Below, piece after piece: positions 1-6,454 of a stretch of DNA of 8,921 nucleotides. The stretch is taken from NCBI GenBank assembly GCA_021157805.1, contig JAGGVW010000252.1, positions 1-8,921 of the forward strand, in the 5' to 3' direction. Below the pieces are notes generated by a model. It was given only the letters and a program-made list of their open reading frames with translations, did no database searches and had not been told where the DNA came from. Every line of letters starts with the position of its first letter. Within the stretch, counting starts at the first letter, position 1. The position numbers and the translations under genes are program-made. The DNA is from a bacterium. GTDB taxonomy: Bacteria; Ratteibacteria; UBA8468; B48-G9; JAFGKM01.

Positions 1-2976
1 ATTCACTTCTCCATCATCGTTCATATCTGCCTGCAATGTGGGTTCATCCAATTCTAATGCCTGCCTTAAACATAAAATTACATCAAAAATATTCACTTCT
101 CCGTCTTTGTTTAAATCTCCTTTTATCCCTGGAAGTAAAAGTCCATTTTCTGCTACTACAGGAAGAGGATTGACTTCTGCATCGGAAAGTATTACTTCCT
201 TAATATTTAAAGGTATTCCTTCTTCTGGTATATCTCCTATTACTTTCAATTTTACAATCGCTATACTTCCTTTTCCACAATCAAGCTCAGAAAGAGATAG
301 GTCAAATCCACCAATAGAAATTTGTCCAGGAGTGATAGTATTTGGCATTATGCTCCACCCAGAAGTTAAATCTCCAGGAACAACCGATGTTTCTACTTCA
401 GTTGCATCAAGAAACTCGGGATTGAATGTAATTATAAATTGGAATCCAGAAAGTCCTTTTGAATTTGAAGTTATAACTGGAATTTCTACTGGGGTATCAT
501 TTTGAGTTGATGCATAAACAGTTGGAATATAAACAAGAGTATTTGCAACAATAGTAACATCTTCACTATGGATTATATCTCCGCTTTGTCCAGTAATTGT
601 TAAAATATATGTATCAGGTTTTGTGCACCCAGAAAGCGTTAAGTTAAGTTGAGAAGTAAAAGGTGGAGTTCCATTTTCAGGTGATAAATTAACTTTTATC
701 CCTGTATCAGAACTTACTTCAGCAGTGAGATTTACATTATTAGAGAAATTGCCTATTTTATTTACAAAAACCTGTATTTGTGTATCTACTTCTGTCCCGC
801 TTTCCAATATTAATTTTAAATTATCTTTGTCTGGCTCTATTGTAAATCCAACCTTTTTGAATACTGCAGTTATGTTTTTATCAGAATCCATAGTTATCTC
901 AATAGATTTTTCTGTTCCAGTTGCATCACCTTCCCAGTGGTCAAACAACCAATCTGCATTCTCAATTGCAACAACATTTACAACTTCTCCTTCATCATAA
1001 GTGTGTGTTCCAGCAGAAGGTGTTGTTGTAGCAGTGCATTCACCCGGCTGTATATTTATTGTAAGATTATATGTTTTAACAAAATGAGCAGTAACTGTTT
1101 TATCTTCATCCATTGTCACAGTAGTATTTACAGAATTAGGGTCAGCAACATCACCTTCCCAGTGGTCAAATCTATACCCGGGATTAGCAGTAGCAGAAAT
1201 ATTTACAACAGTATTTTCATCATAGAGATGGTCTCCAACTGCAGGATTTGTAGTTCCACCACCAGCAGGGTTTACTCCCATAGTTAATGTGTATTGTTTA
1301 ACAAAATGAGCCACAATGTTTTTATCTGAATTCATTGTAATACTTATAGGATTATCATTTTCATGACCAGCAGGAACATCTCCTGACCAGTTTTTAAATC
1401 TATATCCCTGGTTCGGGGTAGCTGTAAGTTGGACTTCTTCTCCTTCTTCATATTCGGTTTTATCAGGATTTTTAGTAACTGTTCCGCTACCAGCAGGGCT
1501 TATTGAAGTTGTCAAAGTATAACCAGTAGCAAGAAAAGAACCATTTGTAAATGTATGAGCAATTTGCTGACCATCTACATCTGCCAGTTTTGAAAACGTG
1601 AAAGTAAGACCTGTTGCTTGTCCTGGATTTCCAACAACATTAAACTGCATAATGCATAAACTACCACTTCCTCCTGAGATACCATTTAGAGATGAGTCAA
1701 GTCCAGCAATAGAAATTTGACCTGGTGTATTTGTATTAGAAGTAATAGTCCATCCAGAAGTTAAAGAACCAGCAATTGCCCCAGTAGCATTCAAAACATT
1801 ATTATCAAAAGTAACTGTGAATTGAAAGCCAGCAATACCTGTTCCATCATCTATATTTATTGGAATTTCAACAGTAGAACCAGAACAACCAGAAGAATCA
1901 GGAATTGAAATATGTCTTTCCCCACTTTCATCTATTATTCTCATTGTAATATTTATATTTTCAGTTCCAGCATTTGATTCAATAGGGACAGTTGCATGAT
2001 AAATTCCAGCAGAAAGCCCTGTTCTATCTCCCTGAATTCCTATTATTTTTTGTTCTCCAGGATTTAATTCTCCACCTATTCCATTGGTAGGAACAAAAAC
2101 CTGTATCCATCCTTCTCCTTCCTGATAATTTATTTCTCCAACTTCCCATTCAAGAATTCCACTTGCTCCTGTATTTTCAATTGTTATCTGGGTATCTTTG
2201 GTAGTAACTTCTCCGGGATTCCCAATATTAAAAGAAAATTCCACACTTGTTGGGTTTACAGAAAGTTCAGGAGCATTCCTTACAAACACGGCAGTAACTG
2301 TTTTATCATCATCCATAGTAACGGTTGTATTTGCAGAATTCGGGTCAGCGACATCACCTTCCCAGTGGTCAAACAACCAGTCATCATTTTCATTAGCAGT
2401 TACATTTACAACAGTGTTTTCATCATAAGTGTGTGTTCCAGCAGAAGGTGTTGTGGTAGCAGTGCATTCATCCGGCTGTATATTTATTGTAAGATTATAT
2501 GTCTCCCTCTGTAAAATTGTAAAAGTGCCATTTAAAGAAGAGAAAGGAATTGGATTGCTTTGGTTATCTCTCAACTTTGAAACAGTAAATATAAGGTCAG
2601 TTGATTGTCCTGGATTTCCAACAACATTGAACTGAAGAATACATAAACTACCACTTCCTCCTGAAATACCATTTAAAGATGGGTCAAATCCAGCAATTGT
2701 TATTTCTCCTTCAACAGTTGGATTTGAAGTAATAGTCCATCCAGAAGTCAAAGAACCAGCAGTTGCCCCAGTAGCATTCAAAACATTCTGGTCAAAAGTA
2801 ACTGTAAACTGAAAGCCAGCAATACCTGTCCCATTATCTATATTTATTGGAATTTCAACTGTCGCTGTTCCTGCAGCAACTGTTGTATCTGGAATTGAAA
2901 CAGTTGGGTCAGCATAAGAAAAACCAATAAATCCTAAAAACAATATACCAATTACACCTATCAACAACTTTCTCAT
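1..2976 (-). CDS. Scaffoldin-like secreted protein: three cohesins, four InlB-type repeats and a C-terminal dockerin (3' end outside window)
   Basis: The reading frame is open from the ATG at 2976 to the window edge (992 codons, starting MRKLLIGVIGILFLGFIGFSYA, a signal peptide of about 22 residues). Domains in order: cohesin 1 (about 23-157, core GIAGFQFTVTFDQNVL); InlB-type repeat 1 (160-232, DHWEGD, TMDDDKTVTAVF); a BACON-like Ig domain (about 233-345); cohesin 2 (about 350-483); InlB-type repeats 2-4 (486-708); an Ig-like domain (about 709-811); cohesin 3 (about 812-950, GLSGFQFIITFNPEFL); dockerin from 953 (GDLNKDGEVN, then DMNDDGEVN at the edge). By comparison with the other dockerins here about 15 residues are missing. 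The start is fixed by the signal peptide and by GGAGGG 5 nt upstream. Known for the family: cohesins bind dockerins of partner proteins. Inferred: this protein gathers the dockerin proteins encoded upstream. No sortase motif or SLH domain is visible. Confidence 0.9.
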   Translation of the reverse strand, partial: MRKLLIGVIGILFLGFIGFSYADPTVSIPDTTVAAGTATVEIPINIDNGTGIAGFQFTVTFDQNVLNATGATAGSLTSGWTITSNPTVEGEITIAGFDPSLNGISGGSGSLCILQFNVVGNPGQSTDLIFTVSKLRDNQSNPIPFSSLNGTFTILQRETYNLTINIQPDECTATTTPSAGTHTYDENTVVNVTANENDDWLFDHWEGDVADPNSANTTVTMDDDKTVTAVFVRNAPELSVNPTSVEFSFNIGNPGEVTTKDTQITIENTGASGILEWEVGEINYQEGEGWIQVFVPTNGIGGELNPGEQKIIGIQGDRTGLSAGIYHATVPIESNAGTENINITMRIIDESGERHISIPDSSGCSGSTVEIPINIDDGTGIAGFQFTVTFDNNVLNATGAIAGSLTSGWTITSNTNTPGQISIAGLDSSLNGISGGSGSLCIMQFNVVGNPGQATGLTFTFSKLADVDGQQIAHTFTNGSFLATGYTLTTSISPAGSGTVTKNPDKTEYEEGEEVQLTATPNQGYRFKNWSGDVPAGHENDNPISITMNSDKNIVAHFVKQYTLTMGVNPAGGGTTNPAVGDHLYDENTVVNISATANPGYRFDHWEGDVADPNSVNTTVTMDEDKTVTAHFVKTYNLTINIQPGECTATTTPSAGTHTYDEGEVVNVVAIENADWLFDHWEGDATGTEKSIEITMDSDKNITAVFKKVGFTIEPDKDNLKLILESGTEVDTQIQVFVNKIGNFSNNVNLTAEVSSDTGIKVNLSPENGTPPFTSQLNLTLSGCTKPDTYILTITGQSGDIIHSEDVTIVANTLVYIPTVYASTQNDTPVEIPVITSNSKGLSGFQFIITFNPEFLDATEVETSVVPGDLTSGWSIMPNTITPGQISIGGFDLSLSELDCGKGSIAIVKLKVIGDIPEEGIPLNIKEVILSDAEVNPLPVVAENGLLLPGIKGDLNKDGEVNIFDVILCLRQALELDEPTLQADMNDDGEVN
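853..1521 (-). repeat. Tandem InlB-type repeats 2, 3 and 4 of the scaffoldin
   Basis: Three units in tandem: repeat 2 at 1521-1294 (YRFKNWSGD, TMNSDKNIVAHF), repeat 3 at 1293-1072 (YRFDHWEGD, TMDEDKTVTAHF) and repeat 4 at 1071-853 (WLFDHWEGD, TMDSDKNITAVF). Each has the aromatic-W-x-GD core and the D-x-(V/I)-x-A-x-F end of InlB-type repeats. Inferred role: a spacer or ligand-binding stalk between cohesins 2 and 3. Confidence 0.82.
1585..1875 (-). repeat. Cohesin 2 core, duplicated from cohesin 1
   Basis: This 291-bp stretch (97 codons) aligns without any gap to 2572-2862. By hand count 81 of 97 encoded residues are identical, including NVLNATG, AGSLTSGWTITSN and NGISGGSGSLCI. The differences cluster in the loop after SGWTITSN. 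It encodes the dockerin-binding face of cohesin 2. Confidence 0.88.
2281..2499 (-). repeat. InlB-type repeat 1 of the scaffoldin
   Basis: A beta-grasp-like repeat of about 73 residues with the pattern YNLTINIQP ... TYDENTVVNV ... FDHWEGD ... TMDDDKTVTAVF, typical of divergent InlB B-type repeats. It sits alone between cohesin 1 and the BACON-like domain. Its N-terminal half matches repeat 4 and its C-terminal half matches repeat 3 (see findings). Confidence 0.8.
2572..2862 (-). repeat. Cohesin 1 core, duplicate partner of cohesin 2
   Basis: Partner of 1585-1875 at a constant offset of 987 bp with no insertion or deletion. Cohesin 3 (about 125-543) keeps the motifs (GLSGFQF, LTSGW, ISIGGFD) but is clearly diverged, so the 1/2 pair is a recent or homogenised duplication. 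Confidence 0.88.
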
Positions 2977-2980
2977 TTTT

Positions 2981-2986
2981 CCCTCC
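2981..2986 (-). promoter_or_regulatory. Strong Shine-Dalgarno site of the scaffoldin gene
   Basis: On the minus strand the sequence reads AGGAGGGAAAAATG, a near-perfect Shine-Dalgarno with about 5 nt to the ATG. It is the best ribosome binding site in the window and fixes the start at 2976. Confidence 0.85.
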
Positions 2987-2997
2987 TGTTATTCTTT

Positions 2998-3006
2998 ATT
3001 ATATCA
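2998..3006 (-). promoter_or_regulatory. Candidate extended -10 promoter for the scaffoldin gene
   Basis: The minus strand reads TGATATAAT here, a perfect extended -10 (TGnTATAAT). A TTGATA resembling a -35 box lies at 3024-3029, but the spacing is 20 bp, longer than the usual 16-18. The extended -10 may therefore do most of the work. Transcription would start near 2991, giving a leader of about 15 nt that contains the ribosome binding site. The scaffoldin could thus be transcribed independently of the upstream genes. Confidence 0.55.
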
Positions 3007-3036
3007 CTTTTTTCATTTTCATTTATCAAATTTTTT

Positions 3037-3057
3037 TGTGGAAGATAGCCCTCCACA
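3037..3057 (-). other. Intergenic hairpin just after the peptidase stop codon
   Basis: The minus strand reads TGTGGAGGGCTATCTTCCACA. TGTGGA pairs with TCCACA, and three further inner pairs (two G-T, one G-C) give a 9-bp stem with a three-base loop. It starts 5 nt after the TAA of the peptidase gene. The base after it is an A-run, not a T-run, so it is not a canonical intrinsic terminator for minus-strand transcription. It could be an RNA-processing or 3'-end-protecting structure. A similar element follows the dockerin stop at 6455. Confidence 0.5.
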
Positions 3058-3062
3058 TAAAT

Positions 3063-4880
3063 TTAGTCAAGTCCAATCGCTTTCCTCAATATTAAAATTA
3101 CATCAGTTATATCTACAACTCCATCGTTATTCATATCAGCAAGGGTAAGGTTAACAGGGTCAAGTCCAACTGCCATTCTCAAACACAAAATTACATCTGT
3201 TATATCTATTTCTCCATTTGCATCAATATCTCCTTTTTCTGCTTCTTTTGCCCATATTTTTACATTGTCTATTGCCCAGTACCAAGCATAATTTGCATTA
3301 TAATAATGCCACCTTATTTTTACACTACTTTTTCCGCCTGCTAAATTTGAAATGTCAACAATGACTTTTCCTTCTTTATTTTCACCTGAAAATCTTTTTA
3401 TATTCTGCCAGTTTCCATCTCCAATTTTTATATCAACATCTCCAATTTCATTATCATAATATTCAAATACATTCTCAAACTCTAAATAAACAGTTGAATA
3501 TCCAGAAAGATTTATTGAAGGGGTAATGAGTTGTTCATCCATATCCATTTCTCCTGCCCAGTCACTATCAACAATCATAAAAGGAGAAGTTAAATATAAA
3601 TTTCTTCCTCCAGGGTTTTCATCTGTCCAGGTTTTTCCATCATTATATCCGTCAATTACAGTCCAGTTTTGTGGAAAACCCTCGGAAAAGTCCTCTGAAA
3701 AGATGAGGGTAAAATCAGAAAAAAGGTTTGAGTTCAAGAAGGAAGTTAAAAACTCGTCCCACAATGTATCAGAAGGGAAAGAAATTATTTCTCCATTGTA
3801 GTCAGGGTCAATTGTTTCTCCATAATCAGGGAAATAAATTGAAAGTCCGTAAGATGTATCGTTCAGGTCATTATCAGCAAAAACAGTTTGTGCAAAAACA
3901 TTTTTAAATTCTTCTATTTCTGATATTACTGTTTCATTTTGTATATTTTCTGAAAGTTTATCAAGAAAATCATAAAGGTCAACAAAACTCGGTTCGTCAA
4001 AGTTTTTTGTATCACTTCTTGCTATATAAACATCCAGCCATAATTGGTAATTCATTATTTCCTGGATAATAGAATTTAAACTGTCAATGAGGTCATCAGT
4101 TCTGGTAAGGTCAATGCCTGATAGAGTTTCATCAGCAAATGAATTTACAATTATTTCACCAAGTTGATATGGAGAAGAATCTGGATTTTTCTCAAGGTTT
4201 TCAAAAATTGTTTTATAGTCCCAGCCAGTTGATAGTTCTGTTTCTTCTGATACTACCATAACAGTTCCTTCATTTTTTATTTCATCTGCCACTTCAATCA
4301 TTCCCATCAAGCATGCATCAAACCCAATTAAGTCAATTTTTTCAATTTCGGAATTTTCAATTGCTTCCTTCACTTCTTTAATAGAGAGGTAATCGTTGTC
4401 TGTATCATCATAACAGACCTCTTTAATTACAGGTGGTTTTTTGCCAGGTGGTTGATATAGGTTTCTCCATCCACCTCCATGGTTCCACAAAATTAAAGCA
4501 TAATGAGAAGCAGGATAATTTTCTTTTGCCCAGTTTATAAAGTCAGTAAGAGTATCAGGGTGTCCCACATTTACTTCTCTTCCACCTTCTCCATCTCCCC
4601 AGTCAGAAATTGCATTATTTTCTTCAGGTGTTATTCCAGGAGTTATATAAAATCTATGACAGATTGTCCAGTTCCCATAACTTGTATCATAACCATTTGT
4701 TCTGTCAAACTGCACAACTATATTTACATCTGAATTTGAACCAATCTGAGACATTTCAAGAAAATCAGTTATTGCAGCATCTTCAAGGTTATTGTCTCCA
4801 TCAAGATAGACCATAACTGTCCATTCAGTTGAAAATAAAAATGTGGAGAAAAGAATAAATAAAAAAATAAATTTTCTCAT
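3063..4880 (-). CDS. Secreted clostripain-family (C11) cysteine peptidase with C-terminal dockerin
   Basis: 605 residues. Signal peptide about 1-17 (MRKFIFLFILFSTFLFS). The C11 peptidase domain spans about 18-385: it opens with WTVMVYLDGDNNLE, has LILWNHGGGW with the putative catalytic His134 and GFDACLMG with the putative catalytic Cys190, and ends with the family-typical YGLSIYFP (344-351). Asp188, two residues before the Cys, fits the conserved acidic position linked in this family to preference for Arg/Lys at P1. Residues about 391-545 form a beta-rich MAM/jelly-roll-like domain (EDFSEGFPQNW, WAIDNVKIW) of the kind used for substrate or surface binding. The C-terminal dockerin (549-605) has two calcium loops, DIDANGEIDITD and DMNNDGVVDITD. 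The ATG overlaps the TGA of the upstream gene (ATGA), indicating translational coupling, with a weak AAAGGT about 12 nt upstream. Inferred role: an extracellular endopeptidase docked on a cohesin scaffold. Confidence 0.93.
   Translation of the reverse strand: MRKFIFLFILFSTFLFSTEWTVMVYLDGDNNLEDAAITDFLEMSQIGSNSDVNIVVQFDRTNGYDTSYGNWTICHRFYITPGITPEENNAISDWGDGEGGREVNVGHPDTLTDFINWAKENYPASHYALILWNHGGGWRNLYQPPGKKPPVIKEVCYDDTDNDYLSIKEVKEAIENSEIEKIDLIGFDACLMGMIEVADEIKNEGTVMVVSEETELSTGWDYKTIFENLEKNPDSSPYQLGEIIVNSFADETLSGIDLTRTDDLIDSLNSIIQEIMNYQLWLDVYIARSDTKNFDEPSFVDLYDFLDKLSENIQNETVISEIEEFKNVFAQTVFADNDLNDTSYGLSIYFPDYGETIDPDYNGEIISFPSDTLWDEFLTSFLNSNLFSDFTLIFSEDFSEGFPQNWTVIDGYNDGKTWTDENPGGRNLYLTSPFMIVDSDWAGEMDMDEQLITPSINLSGYSTVYLEFENVFEYYDNEIGDVDIKIGDGNWQNIKRFSGENKEGKVIVDISNLAGGKSSVKIRWHYYNANYAWYWAIDNVKIWAKEAEKGDIDANGEIDITDVILCLRMAVGLDPVNLTLADMNNDGVVDITDVILILRKAIGLD
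4877..4880 (-). promoter_or_regulatory. ATGA stop/start overlap coupling the cohesin protein to the peptidase
   Basis: On the minus strand ATGA holds the ATG of the peptidase (4880-4878) and the TGA of the preceding cohesin gene (4879-4877). The only ribosome binding site candidate is a weak AAAGGT at 4892-4899, inside the upstream coding end. Translation of the peptidase therefore probably relies on ribosomes finishing the upstream gene, giving linked production of the two proteins. Confidence 0.8.
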
Positions 4881-6412
4881 ATTTTTGTTTTTACCTTTAT
4901 ATATTTACCTTTTCTCTCAATAAATTTTACTCTTTCAATCTTTATTTCCTCAATTTTACCAGAAAGAACAATACTCAACTTTTTAAAAATATCTCTATTT
5001 CCAGCAACAGCAACTGAGTTTTTTCTTATAATTATGTCAGTATTTTCAGGGGTTATATTTTTAATTTCAGTTCTTCCTTTTATTCCAATTTCAATGAAAA
5101 AATTTTTAAAATCACCCAATTTATCTGATGAAAAATAAACAACTGCATTATTCTTTTCTTTCTTCTTTTTTATTTCTACCAGACCCTCAACAGAAATTTC
5201 CATAGTATATGTTTTTTTAATTTCTTTTTTATCAGAGGATATTGCAGAGAAAGAAATCTCATAATTTCCTGCTTTTACTTTATCATCTATTTTTATAAGA
5301 ATTTCTCCTTTCTTTTTTTCATAACTTATTTCAGGAAATTTTATTTCAAATCCATCAGGAATTTTTTCCTTTTCAAAAGTTATTTTTGATTTAAGGCCAC
5401 CATAATAAAGAACTGTTAGAGGAAGCTGACATTTATTTTTCCCATAAGGAATTAAAATATTTCTGTTAAATTTTAAAGAAAATGTTTTCTCCATAGGGAC
5501 TTTTTTCCATTTCCAGATAATTTTACTGTCCTTTGTTATCACAAAATTTGCCAGATTTGAAGTCCCATTTCCAGCAGAGCCACTTCCTTCATATCCAGCA
5601 CAGACAACTTTCTCCATCTCATTTAGAGGTATTTCCTTTTCAACTTTACAGGAAATTCTTTCTCCTTTATTAAAAGTGGTAAATCCTGAAGGTGGAGATG
5701 GGTTTCCAAACTCACTCATAACAAGAAGAACACAATTATTTGAACTTGATGAAAAAGAGCCCTTCTGGAAATTGTAAGTTTTTCCTTTTTTCTCTCTTTC
5801 TTTTTTATGCGATGAGAGATAATAAGTTCTCTTTGATATTTCTCTTTCTTTTTTAATTACTTTTTCTTTTTTAATTCCTGGAGGAGGGAAAACATTATAT
5901 GTGGAAGATACAGAAGAAGATTCTGATGGAAGAGAGGAAGAAAATTGTTTTTCTGTTTCCTGTTGTGTTCCTTCAATATAAATAACTCCACTTTTACATA
6001 CACAGGAGATTTTTTTGCCATTTTTGTCAGTTAGTTTTATATTATGTAGGGAAAGAGTTGATTTTCCACTGTTTTTTATCAAGAACTTTATATATACTAA
6101 AACTCCTTCTCCTGATACACCTTCAAGTTTCAGGTCAAAACCAGCAATTTTTATAAATCCTTCTCTTTTTTCATTTACCAAGACATTATAATCAGAGACA
6201 ATATCACCATTGGCGACTCCTTCAAAATCCAGAACATTTTTATTGTAAATGACAGTGAATTGAAAACCAGAAAAAGTTTCTGAAGAAGAAATTTTAACTG
6301 GTAAAGTTATTTCTTTTTGAGATGATAAGACCGATAAACTTTCAACAAATATACTTGCTGAAAAGACAAAACCCGCCGAAAGTAAAAAGAAAGAAAATAA
6401 AACTTTTTTCAT
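4877..6412 (-). CDS. Lysine-rich secreted cohesin protein without a dockerin
   Basis: 511 residues. Signal peptide about 1-19 (MKKVLFSFFLLSAGFVFSA). A cohesin occupies about 20-147 (FSGFQFTVIYNKNVLDF, FIKIAGFDLKLEGVSGEG, IKLTDKNGKKI). A Ser/Lys/Glu-rich linker (150-225, with SSSLPSESSSVSS and HKKEREKKGK) follows. Residues 226-302 form one InlB/W-x-W-type repeat (LLVMSEFGNPSPPSG, CAGYEGSGSAGNG, ending IIWKWK). An Ig-like domain covers about 305-409 and resembles the Ig-like domain before cohesin 3 of the scaffoldin. The C-terminal 100 residues are beta-rich and very basic, ending in KVKTKI; they may be a degenerate second cohesin. There is no dockerin, transmembrane anchor, LPxTG or SLH motif. 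The gene starts 42 bp after the FN3-protein stop and ends overlapping the peptidase start. Possible role: receptor or anchor for a dockerin protein. The cohesin call is firm; the role is inference. Confidence 0.88.
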   Translation of the reverse strand: MKKVLFSFFLLSAGFVFSASIFVESLSVLSSQKEITLPVKISSSETFSGFQFTVIYNKNVLDFEGVANGDIVSDYNVLVNEKREGFIKIAGFDLKLEGVSGEGVLVYIKFLIKNSGKSTLSLHNIKLTDKNGKKISCVCKSGVIYIEGTQQETEKQFSSSLPSESSSVSSTYNVFPPPGIKKEKVIKKEREISKRTYYLSSHKKEREKKGKTYNFQKGSFSSSSNNCVLLVMSEFGNPSPPSGFTTFNKGERISCKVEKEIPLNEMEKVVCAGYEGSGSAGNGTSNLANFVITKDSKIIWKWKKVPMEKTFSLKFNRNILIPYGKNKCQLPLTVLYYGGLKSKITFEKEKIPDGFEIKFPEISYEKKKGEILIKIDDKVKAGNYEISFSAISSDKKEIKKTYTMEISVEGLVEIKKKKEKNNAVVYFSSDKLGDFKNFFIEIGIKGRTEIKNITPENTDIIIRKNSVAVAGNRDIFKKLSIVLSGKIEEIKIERVKFIERKGKYIKVKTKI

Positions 6413-6419
6413 TTTCTTT

Positions 6420-6444
6420 TTTCGGAGGGCCTGATCCTCCGAAA
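6420..6444 (-). other. Intergenic hairpin between the FN3-dockerin gene and the cohesin gene
   Basis: TTTCGGAGG (6420-6428) and CCTCCGAAA (6436-6444) are perfect 9-bp inverted repeats around a 7-nt loop. On the minus-strand transcript the hairpin starts 10 nt after the TGA of the upstream gene and is followed by AAAAAGAAA and then the ATG of the cohesin gene. With an A-run rather than a U-run it is not a standard terminator. The 5' arm carries the only good GGAGG in the gap, paired with CCUCC, about 23 nt before the ATG. It could modulate initiation, RNA processing or relative expression within the operon. Confidence 0.6.
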
Positions 6445-6454
6445 GGGTATGTTT

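Noticed and set aside
38..2635. Plus-strand open frames at 38-505, 725-1000, 937-1287, 2198-2428 and 2429-2635
   Set aside because: They lie antisense within the continuous minus-strand scaffoldin frame, have no family motifs, and their repeated pieces merely mirror the InlB-type repeats.
853..2862. CRISPR array or mobile element suggested by the repeated DNA
   Set aside because: The repeats are in frame, encode protein domains of about 70-100 residues, and show mostly silent differences. No short direct-repeat/spacer pattern, transposase or terminal inverted repeats are present.
3037..3057. Rho-independent terminator after the peptidase gene
   Set aside because: It is followed by an A-run and then TTTGATA on the minus strand. 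The hairpin is reported only as a structure of unknown role.
6420..6444. Rho-independent terminator between the FN3 and cohesin genes
   Set aside because: On the minus-strand transcript the stem is followed by A residues, not a U-run. The T-run lies on the other side, and there is no plus-strand gene that needs terminating.
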